5,137 bases of DNA from contig JAGPEW010000079.1 of assembly GCA_018056825.1 (NCBI GenBank), positions 1 through 5,137 of the forward strand, in the 5' to 3' direction. The position numbers and the translations under genes are program-made. The notes under the pieces were generated by a model. That model was not told the DNA's origin, made no database searches, and was given only the letters and a program-made list of their open reading frames with translations. Shown here in pieces: positions 1-5,137 of this stretch (position 1 is its first letter; each line of letters opens with the position of its first letter). The DNA is from Candidatus Sordicultor aquaticus. Lineage in GTDB: Bacteria > Atribacterota > Atribacteria > Atribacterales > Caldatribacteriaceae.

Positions 1-1116
1 GGGAAAAGCAATTGTCTTTATGTTCATGTGACTTTGGTGCCTTATCTTGAACCAGAGGGAGAGCTAAAATACAAACCTACTCAACATAGCGTAAAAGAGC
101 TTCGGAGTATTGGCATCCAACCCGATATAATAGTTTGTCGCTCTTCTCATCCTATAACCTCAGAAGTAATGGCTAAGATTTCTCTGTTTTGCGATCTGGA
201 TAAAGAGGCTATCATTCCCCTTATGGATGCTGATTCCATTTATGAGGTGCCTCTCATTTTGGAAGAGAAAAATGTAGGAGACCTGATAGTCAATCGATTA
301 GAAATGGATTCCACTCCTTCTGATTTAAAAGGATGGTCTCAAATTGTTCAGCAGTTTAAGGAAGTAAACAAAGAAGTAAACATTGGTTTGGTGGGAAAAT
401 ACACCCAATCAAAAGATGCTTATCTGAGCGTTTGCGAAGCACTCAAACACGGAGGGATAGAGCTGGGATCAAAAGTAAACATTAAACCCATAGAAGCAGG
501 AAATTTAGAGGGTGATGAGGTGAGCTGTTTTCTTTCTGAAGTAGATGGTATAATTATTCCTGGTGGTTTTGGTCAGCGAGGAATAGAAGGTAAAATTCAA
601 GCTGTTCGATATGCCCGAGAAAAAGAGGTCCCTTTTTTGGGGATATGCTTGGGAATGCAGGTAGCAGCGATTGAGTTTGCTCGAAATGTTCTTCATTTCT
701 CTAGTGCTCATTCTACTGAATTCGACCCCTCAACTCTTTATCCGGTGATTGATTTATTACCTTCTCAAAAAGATACCCAAAAAATGGGCGGGACTATGCG
801 GTTGGGTAATTATCGGTGTATATTAGAAAGCTCTATAAGTAAGTCTCTGTATTTGAGGGAAGAAGTTTGGGAAAGGCATCGCCATCGCTATGAGCTTAAC
901 AACTTGTTTGTAGGTAAGCTGGAAAAAGCAGGGTTACGAATGGCTGGCTATAATCCTGATTATCAGGTAGTGGAAATAATAGAGTTAAAAAACCATCCTT
1001 TCTTTGTAGGAGTGCAGTTTCATCCGGAGTTTAAATCTCGACCTAATCGAGCGCATCCTTTATTCCGGGGTTTTGTGGAAGCAGCTTACAACTATCGACA
1101 AAAAAAGGGGAGATAG
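1..1116 (+). CDS. pyrG: CTP synthase, 3' portion (5' end outside window)
   Basis: CTP synthase makes CTP from UTP, ATP and glutamine in the cytosol, the last step of de novo pyrimidine nucleotide synthesis. The frame is open from base 1, so the gene enters from the left; 371 codons are present. The family is usually about 535-550 residues, so roughly 165-175 N-terminal residues, with the synthetase P-loop, are missing. Visible are the end of the synthetase domain (HVTLVPYL, KPTQHSVKELRSIGIQPD), a linker, and the class I glutamine amidotransferase domain from about residue 125 of the fragment. That domain shows the oxyanion-type PGGFGQRG, the nucleophile in GICLGMQ (Cys216), the CTP-synthase signatures STEFDP, MGGTMRLG and RHRHRYE, and the His341/Glu343 pair in FHPEF. 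All catalytic triad residues are intact. The stop lies 2 bases before murI, suggesting co-transcription. Identity is certain; ATG 28 is an internal methionine, not the start. Confidence 0.97.
   Translation, partial: GKSNCLYVHVTLVPYLEPEGELKYKPTQHSVKELRSIGIQPDIIVCRSSHPITSEVMAKISLFCDLDKEAIIPLMDADSIYEVPLILEEKNVGDLIVNRLEMDSTPSDLKGWSQIVQQFKEVNKEVNIGLVGKYTQSKDAYLSVCEALKHGGIELGSKVNIKPIEAGNLEGDEVSCFLSEVDGIIIPGGFGQRGIEGKIQAVRYAREKEVPFLGICLGMQVAAIEFARNVLHFSSAHSTEFDPSTLYPVIDLLPSQKDTQKMGGTMRLGNYRCILESSISKSLYLREEVWERHRHRYELNNLFVGKLEKAGLRMAGYNPDYQVVEIIELKNHPFFVGVQFHPEFKSRPNRAHPLFRGFVEAAYNYRQKKGR
1106..1112 (+). promoter_or_regulatory. Ribosome binding site for murI TTG start
   Basis: The purine run AGGGGAG overlaps the last codons of pyrG and ends 6 bases before the TTG at 1119. 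It supports TTG as a genuine start, since no ATG or GTG codon lies between here and the conserved GIIDSG motif. Confidence 0.7.
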
Positions 1117-1118
1117 AC

Positions 1119-1934
1119 TTGGAATTCAAACATCCTCTGGGAATAATTGATTCGGGTATCGGTGGCTTAAGTGTAGTAAGTGCAGTTAGGGCTCTTTTAC
1201 CAGCAGAAGATATCGTGTATATAGCTGATCCTCTTAACTTCCCCTATGGAGAAAAAAGCAAGGAGGAGCTGTTGGAAATAGTAAAGCCAATTATTGGTTA
1301 TTTATCTCAGAGAAAAGTAAAATTAGTAATTACTGCCTGTGGCACTCTTAGCTCCCTTTGTCTTCCGGATCTGGCTCAGCTGGTAGCAGCTCCGATTATG
1401 GGGATTGTTCAGCCGGCTTGCCGGGAGGCAGTAAAAGTAACCAAGCAAGGTAAAATAGGAGTATTAGCTACCCGAGCTACGGTGAAAGCGGGAGCCTTTC
1501 GTAAAACTCTAAAAGAAATTAACCCCACCCTAGAAGTGGTAGAAGAGGCTTGGCCAGACTTTGTTAGTGCGGTAGAAAAGGGAGAATTTAATAGTCCGGA
1601 GTGGAAAAAACAAATCAAAAGTAGATTGATTTCTCTAAAGGAAAAGGGAATAGATACCTTGATTATGGGCTGTACTCATTTTTCTCTTATTAGCTGGCTT
1701 TTCCAAGAGTTGGTGGGAAGAGATTTGGAAGTAGTGGACCCCGGCTGGGCTTGTGCTCAAGAGGTAAAAAAGAAATTGCCTGCAGAAAAGGGAAATTCTT
1801 CTTGGGGTAAGCTTTCTATTTTAGTGCGAGGTGATACCTCTACTTTTCAGAAATCGCTCCAGAGTTTGCCTTTTCATTTTCAGGAAGAGATACACCTTTT
1901 TCCCGTTGATTTAGGTGCAAACATCAGTGTGTGA
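1119..1934 (+). CDS. murI: Glutamate racemase
   Basis: Cofactor-independent Asp/Glu racemase family enzyme that interconverts L- and D-glutamate, supplying D-Glu for peptidoglycan. It has 271 residues, normal for the family. The TTG start is chosen from the Shine-Dalgarno site 6 bases upstream and because the motif GIIDSGIGGL (Asp11, Ser12) begins at residue 8, as expected. The two catalytic cysteines are present: Cys74 in TACGTLSS and Cys185 in MGCTHFSL, followed by His187. The PYG turn (residues 42-44) is also present. Two oddities are seen. The usual C-N-T-A around the first cysteine reads C-G-T-L, so the substrate-contacting Asn is Gly75. The usual GDTARVPYG reads ADPLNFPYG, keeping Asp37. 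The region often written ACPLFVPLVE reads AWPDFVSAVE. I take it to be a divergent MurI, but another Asp/Glu racemase specificity is possible. It lies between pyrG and ispE in one apparent operon, and its end overlaps ispE. Confidence 0.88.
   Translation: MEFKHPLGIIDSGIGGLSVVSAVRALLPAEDIVYIADPLNFPYGEKSKEELLEIVKPIIGYLSQRKVKLVITACGTLSSLCLPDLAQLVAAPIMGIVQPACREAVKVTKQGKIGVLATRATVKAGAFRKTLKEINPTLEVVEEAWPDFVSAVEKGEFNSPEWKKQIKSRLISLKEKGIDTLIMGCTHFSLISWLFQELVGRDLEVVDPGWACAQEVKKKLPAEKGNSSWGKLSILVRGDTSTFQKSLQSLPFHFQEEIHLFPVDLGANISV
1913..1917 (+). promoter_or_regulatory. Ribosome binding site deciding the ispE start
   Basis: AGGTG matches the 3' part of the Shine-Dalgarno consensus and lies 9 bases before GTG 1927. 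The upstream candidate, GTG 1915, overlaps this site and has only pyrimidine-rich sequence before it. The site therefore favours the start at 1927, inside the end of murI. Confidence 0.5.
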
Positions 1935-2823
1935 AAAATTTGTTTTACCTTCTTATGGTAAAATCAACTGGTTTTTAAAAATTGGCGAAACCCTCCCCGA
2001 TGGTTATCATAGAATTGAATCACTGATGCAAAGAATTGCCTTTGGGGATGAAATTGAAGTTTCTTTAGGAGAAAGAGACTGTATTACCTGTAATTTTCCC
2101 ATTCCCACCGGGGAGGATAGTATTCTGGGCAAATTATTAACGGAGTTGCGTAAAATAGCTCCTTCTCTCCGGGAAGTGGGGTTCAATATAAAGATTAAAA
2201 AAAATATTCCCCTCGGAAGCGGACTGGGGGGAGGAAGCAGCAATGTAGCTTCTATTTTACAATTGATTAATTCCGTTTTTAAGTTAGATTTAAGTTGGGA
2301 AGAAACTAAAGCTATTGCTATTCGGATAGGTTCAGATATTCCTTTTTTTGCTCGGGGAACTCCTTTTGCCCGGGTGGGAGGAAGAGGAGAAGAGGTAGAA
2401 CCTCTGTTTTTTGCTCCTCGCCGGTCTTTGATTTTACTTTTCCCTCCTCTTTCTATTTCTAGTGCCTGGGCTTATCAGTGTTGGGAGGAGAAAAAAAGAG
2501 AGATTAGAAGAAATAAAAAACCGGAGATAGCTCTGGAGGAATTTTTAAAAACGAAAAATCCGGAGATCATAGAGGAAATAATTTGGAATGATTTTGAAGA
2601 AGTGATTTTTCAGTGCTTTCCAGTTTTAGCTTCTTACCAAAGATTACTTTTAGAATTAGGATGTAAAAAAGTGTTTATGAGTGGTAGTGGTTCTACCTTA
2701 GTGGGAGTGGTAGAGAGTGAGGAAGAAGGTGAAAAAATAGTGAAAGAGATTTCCTCTTCGGGAGTTAGAGTGGTTTTAACTTCTACTTGGGGAAAGGAAG
2801 AAGGGGGGAGGAATTATGGCTGA
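1927..2823 (+). CDS. ispE: 4-diphosphocytidyl-2-C-methyl-D-erythritol kinase
   Basis: GHMP-superfamily kinase of the MEP pathway that uses ATP to phosphorylate CDP-methylerythritol toward IPP and DMAPP. With GTG 1927 as start the protein is 298 residues, typical of the family. This start puts the family's N-terminal Y-x-K-I-N motif (YGKIN, catalytic-site Lys12) at the usual distance from the N-terminus; GTG 1915 would add four residues (M-Q-T-S) but lacks a good ribosome site. Next come DGYHRIESLMQ (substrate-binding strand region), the ATP-binding glycine loop PLGSGLGGGSS (residues 95-105), the catalytic Asp137 in GSDIPFF, and the C-terminal GHMP motif MSGSGS (251-256). All key residues are intact. 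The start overlaps murI by 8 bases and the end overlaps the next gene by 8, so translation is probably coupled. Its substrate is made with CTP, the product of the nearby pyrG, although that link is general. Identification is firm; only the start is open. Confidence 0.95.
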   Translation: MCEKFVLPSYGKINWFLKIGETLPDGYHRIESLMQRIAFGDEIEVSLGERDCITCNFPIPTGEDSILGKLLTELRKIAPSLREVGFNIKIKKNIPLGSGLGGGSSNVASILQLINSVFKLDLSWEETKAIAIRIGSDIPFFARGTPFARVGGRGEEVEPLFFAPRRSLILLFPPLSISSAWAYQCWEEKKREIRRNKKPEIALEEFLKTKNPEIIEEIIWNDFEEVIFQCFPVLASYQRLLLELGCKKVFMSGSGSTLVGVVESEEEGEKIVKEISSSGVRVVLTSTWGKEEGGRNYG

Positions 2824-3565
2824 TGCCATAGTTTTAGCTGGCGGCGAAGGGGGAGAGATTGAAAAAAAATTTGGAGTTATTAACCGGTCCCTACTTGTCA
2901 TAAAGGATAAATTTATGATAGAGTATGTAATAGAAGCCCTCAAAAGTGTTTCTTCGATTAAAAGAATTATAGTAGTTGGATCAGTAAAGGAAATAAAGTG
3001 TCGGATTGGTGGTTTAGTTGAGGAAGTAGTCCCGCCAGGGAAAAACCCCCTAGAGAGCGCTTGGAAAGGTTTAGAAGCTTTACAAACTAAAGAGAAAGTT
3101 TTAGTAGTTGGTAGTGACTTACCCCTTTTAAAAGGTGAAATGGTAGAAGATTTTTTATTGAGATGTAGTAAAGAAGAAGCTGATTTTTATTATCCTATTA
3201 TCCGTCGAGAAGTTTATGAAAAAAAGTTAAATGATTCTCAAAGAACTTTTGTATGCTTACGAGATGGATGCTTTACCGGTGGTGATGTGTTATTTCTCAA
3301 TCCCCAGATGATGGAAAAGAAAAAGGAGTGGCTTTCTAGAATAGTCGAAAACCGTAAAAATCCCCTTGCTCTGGCTCGCTTGATAGGGGCAAAAATAATT
3401 TTTAAATATCTCACCAAGCAATTAACTATTAAGGATGTAGAAGAGAGAGTGGACAAAGTGTTAGGTATAAAAGCTTTAGCTATTATTACTCCCTACCCAG
3501 AAATGGGGTTTGACGTAGATAAAGTAGGCCACGTTCAGGTAGCGGAGAGAATTTTAAAAAAATAA
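2816..3565 (+). CDS. MobA-like NTP transferase (GT-A fold nucleotidyltransferase), function unknown
   Basis: A 249-residue protein of the MobA-like/IspD-like nucleotidyltransferase type, which moves NMP from an NTP onto a small acceptor. The nucleotide-binding start AIVLAGGEGG (residues 4-13) is seen, but the usual G-x-R-M-G-x-x-K continuation is replaced by an acidic/lysine stretch. Asp101 in VVGSDLPLL fits the metal-binding Asp after the central strand, and GFDVDK near the end (Asp233, Asp235) fits the second metal site. FTGGDVLFLNP (153-163) resembles the acceptor-side loop of this fold. RPYHDAARP-type IspD motifs such as V-H-D-A-A-R are absent, so it is not IspD despite lying beside ispE. 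MobA itself is not supported either. The ATG at 2816 has a strong GGAGGA site at 2807-2812 and overlaps the ispE stop. Similar proteins are annotated in Clostridia-type bacteria as a nucleotidyltransferase family without assigned substrate. Fold assignment is good; the acceptor is unknown. Confidence 0.8.
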   Translation: MADAIVLAGGEGGEIEKKFGVINRSLLVIKDKFMIEYVIEALKSVSSIKRIIVVGSVKEIKCRIGGLVEEVVPPGKNPLESAWKGLEALQTKEKVLVVGSDLPLLKGEMVEDFLLRCSKEEADFYYPIIRREVYEKKLNDSQRTFVCLRDGCFTGGDVLFLNPQMMEKKKEWLSRIVENRKNPLALARLIGAKIIFKYLTKQLTIKDVEERVDKVLGIKALAIITPYPEMGFDVDKVGHVQVAERILKK

Positions 3566-3566
3566 C

Positions 3567-3572
3567 AGGAGG
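3567..3572 (+). promoter_or_regulatory. Ribosome binding site for rho GTG start
   Basis: A perfect AGGAGG sits in the 15-base gap after the nucleotidyltransferase stop and ends 8 bases before GTG 3581. It is the best Shine-Dalgarno match in the window and fixes the non-ATG start of rho. Confidence 0.85.
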
Positions 3573-3580
3573 AAATAGAA

Positions 3581-4924
3581 GTGGATAGTAATGATAACCA
3601 GGTGAAAGAGTTAGTAGAAGAAAAAGAGAAGGAAACCGAGAAAAAATTACCCACTACTCAGTTTTCTTTGGCCGATTTAAAAAAGAAAACTAATGCTGAA
3701 TTGTTTGAAATCGCCCAGAGTTTGGGTATATCTGGTTATAGTCGTAAAAGAAAAAATGATTTAGTATTTGAAATTCTTAAAAAATCTGCTGAGTCTAAGG
3801 GGTATTTATTTAGCGAAGGAGTTTTGGAAATCACCCCGGAAGGTTACGGATTTTTGCGAACCTCTGATGATTTTAGTCCCAGCGATAGTGATGTTTACGT
3901 TTCTCCTTCTCAAATTAAGCGTTTTATGTTAAGTGTAGGAGACAAAATAGCGGGACAGGTGCGTCCTCCTAAAGAAGGAGAAAGGTACTATGCCCTTTTG
4001 CGAATTGAAGCTATAAACGATGAAGACCCAGACCAGGCTAAAAAACGCCCTCTTTTTGAGAACCTCACCCCTATTTTTCCCGATGAACAGTTAGTTTTAG
4101 AAACGGTTCCCGAGGAGATTTCTACTCGCATCATTGACCTGTTTGTTCCCATTGGGAAAGGACAAAGAGGGTTGATAGTTTCTCCTCCTAAGGCGGGAAA
4201 AACGGTGCTTTTGGAGAAAATCGCTAATGGTATAATGGCCAATTACCCTGAGGTGGTGTTAATTGTTCTTTTGGTGGATGAGCGGCCAGAAGAAGTTACT
4301 CAGATGGAACGCTCAGTCAAAGGGCAAGTAATTGCTTCTACTTTTGACCAGAAACCAGAAAACCATCTCCGAGTAGCCGAGCTCACTTTAGAGCGAGCTA
4401 AACGTTTAGTGGAAGAAGGGAAAGACGTGGTTATCCTTTTAGATAGTATTACCCGTTTAGCTCGAGCGAATAACTTGGTAATTCCCACTACCGGAAAAAC
4501 TCTTTCTGGAGGAATTGATTCTTCCGCTCTTCATTGGCCTAAACGTTTCTTTGGAGCAGCTCGTAACATTGAGGAGGGTGGTAGCTTAACCATTATAGCC
4601 ACTGCTCTGATTGATACTGGCTCAAGAATGGATGAGGTAATTTACGAAGAGTTTAAAGGGACAGGCAATATGGAGCTTCACTTAAATCGTGCCTTAGCAG
4701 AAAGTCGTATATTCCCGGCTATAGACATTCATCGTTCGGGAACTCGGAAAGAAGAACTCTTGATAAAGAAAGAAGATTTAGAGAGAATCTGGATGTTGAG
4801 AAAACTTTTATCCACTGTGGAAGCTCAAGAAGCCACTCAGATGGTTATTGAGCGGATGAAGAATACCCGCTCCAATAAAGAGTTTCTCAAAATTATTGAC
4901 CAGGTCATCAAGGCTTCACGATAA
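3581..4924 (+). CDS. rho: Transcription termination factor Rho
   Basis: Hexameric RNA-dependent ATPase/helicase that ends transcription by moving along nascent RNA. The 447-residue protein is full length. Domains: a short charged N-terminal tail (1-27), the Rho N-terminal helical domain (about 28-73, SLADLKKKTNAELFEIA), the OB/cold-shock RNA-binding domain with GYGFLR (about 80-145), then the RecA-like ATPase. Walker A is SPPKAGKT (201-208, Lys207), Walker B ends at Asp288 in VVILLDS, and the Q-loop region has Lys306 (position of E. coli Lys283 by motif alignment). RFFGAARNIEEGGSLTI follows, and Arg389 in RSGTR is the arginine-finger position (E. coli Arg366). All are intact. Trp319 replaces the Arg of E. 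coli HRPKRF, at a position that varies between phyla. There is no large insertion in the RNA-binding domain. It is the last complete gene of the apparent operon; no strong intrinsic terminator follows it. Confidence 0.98.
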   Translation: MDSNDNQVKELVEEKEKETEKKLPTTQFSLADLKKKTNAELFEIAQSLGISGYSRKRKNDLVFEILKKSAESKGYLFSEGVLEITPEGYGFLRTSDDFSPSDSDVYVSPSQIKRFMLSVGDKIAGQVRPPKEGERYYALLRIEAINDEDPDQAKKRPLFENLTPIFPDEQLVLETVPEEISTRIIDLFVPIGKGQRGLIVSPPKAGKTVLLEKIANGIMANYPEVVLIVLLVDERPEEVTQMERSVKGQVIASTFDQKPENHLRVAELTLERAKRLVEEGKDVVILLDSITRLARANNLVIPTTGKTLSGGIDSSALHWPKRFFGAARNIEEGGSLTIIATALIDTGSRMDEVIYEEFKGTGNMELHLNRALAESRIFPAIDIHRSGTRKEELLIKKEDLERIWMLRKLLSTVEAQEATQMVIERMKNTRSNKEFLKIIDQVIKASR

Positions 4925-4955
4925 GAGCTGTTCTTTTAGGAAGATTTTAAATATA

Positions 4956-5133
4956 CTATTTCTTACCCCTTAGCTTTGTAACTTACAAGATTATAGTATT
5001 TATGGGTAAATATACCTTGGTGGTATAGTTAGCTCCAAAATCCATGGGAATATGATAAGGCCTGGTAATTTTGCTTCCCGGGGTTTGGGAAATTTCTTTA
5101 GCCTAGGCCGTAGAGAAGAGGGGTAAGAAATGG
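4956..5133 (+). repeat. 178-base inverted-repeat-bounded element, candidate structured RNA leader
   Basis: Bases 4958-4970 (atttcttacccct) and 5119-5131 (aggggtaagaaat) are perfectly complementary over 13 bp. The helix extends to 16 bp (4956-4971 with 5118-5133) through one C-G pair and two G-U wobbles. The 146-base interior can form hairpins at 4976-4988, 5011-5027, 5036-5073, 5075-5091 and 5094-5117, the last abutting the right arm. The right arm contains a Shine-Dalgarno-like sequence and an ATG, so the helix would hide a translation start. This fits a regulatory leader or other structured RNA. A small non-autonomous mobile element (MITE) has similar dimensions, but no target-site duplication is visible. 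I recognise no conserved core of a known riboswitch, 6S, SRP or T-box RNA. The inverted repeat is a direct observation; its function is inference. Confidence 0.5.
5117..5132 (+). promoter_or_regulatory. Possible ribosome binding site and ATG of a gene continuing past the window
   Basis: AGAGGGG at 5117-5123 lies 6 bases before ATG 5130-5132, a normal translation-start layout. Only two full codons and part of a third (Met-Gly-AT) are visible, so no product can be named. In many bacteria rpmE (ribosomal protein L31) follows rho, which is one candidate, but nothing seen here confirms it. Nearly all of the site is inside the right arm of the long inverted repeat. Confidence 0.3.
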
Positions 5134-5137
5134 GGAT

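Noticed and set aside
2816..3565. Assignment as IspD because it is next to ispE
   Set aside because: The IspD N-terminal AAG-x-G-x-R-x-G motif and the HDAARP motif are absent.
505..4488. Minus-strand ORFs of 62-84 codons inside pyrG, murI, ispE, the nucleotidyltransferase and rho
   Set aside because: All lie antisense within clearly conserved genes and show no recognisable protein features.
4922..4938. Weak hairpin (AAGA/TCTT) followed by a short T run just after the rho stop, as an intrinsic terminator
   Set aside because: Only a 4-bp AT-rich stem; too weak to call a terminator.
4947..4957. -10-like motifs (TTAAAT, TATACT) before the inverted repeat as a promoter
   Set aside because: No matching -35 box at 16-18 bases, and such motifs are common in AT-rich DNA.
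4990..4995. Minus-strand TATAAT
   Set aside because: Perfect -10 match but no -35 at a proper distance and no gene on that strand.
5021..5029. Extended -10 sequence TGGTATAGT
   Set aside because: No -35 partner, and it lies within a local hairpin; too little to call a promoter.
4983..5045. Minus-strand 20-codon ORF (ATG at 5045), open further upstream to about 5104
   Set aside because: Very short, no ribosome binding site, and overlaps the inverted-repeat element.
4956..5133. Known riboswitch, T-box, 6S RNA or SRP RNA
   Set aside because: None of the conserved core sequences I could recall for TPP, cobalamin, SAM, FMN, c-di-GMP, ydaO, M-box, Moco, ZTP, T-box or SRP is present; 6S could not be excluded by structure alone, but its single long-rod shape fits poorly.

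Overview
The window is a compact block of bacterial housekeeping genes, all on the + strand, in AT-rich DNA. The 3' portion of pyrG (CTP synthase, cut by the left edge) is followed by murI (glutamate racemase), ispE (CDP-ME kinase of the MEP isoprenoid pathway), a MobA-like nucleotidyltransferase of unknown role, and a full-length rho (transcription terminator). About 210 bases of non-coding sequence close the window.

The genes are packed like an operon. pyrG and murI are 2 bases apart, murI and ispE overlap by 8 bases (20 with the longer start), ispE and the nucleotidyltransferase overlap by 8 bases, and rho follows after 15 bases. Three of the four starts in the window are non-ATG (TTG, GTG, GTG). 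The products serve CTP supply, cell-wall D-glutamate, isoprenoid precursors (IspE acts on a CTP-derived intermediate) and transcription termination. The shared theme is core biosynthesis and growth, not one pathway.

The gene set implies a peptidoglycan-making bacterium that uses the MEP route. Base composition, the purine-rich Shine-Dalgarno sites and the nucleotidyltransferase type are compatible with a Clostridia-like Firmicute or a related deep-branching lineage. This placement is inference only and weak.

The most unusual part is bases 4956-5133, after rho. A 13-bp perfect inverted repeat, 16 bp with two G-U wobbles, joins two arms about 146 bases apart. The right arm covers a Shine-Dalgarno-like AGAGGGG and an ATG at 5130, where the next gene may begin. 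Between the arms at least five local hairpins can be drawn, and the left arm also has a competing partner at 4993-4999. This looks like a structured 5' leader that could mask the ribosome binding site of the gene just beyond the window. An inverted-repeat mobile element (MITE) is the main alternative. It matches no riboswitch class whose consensus I could recall.
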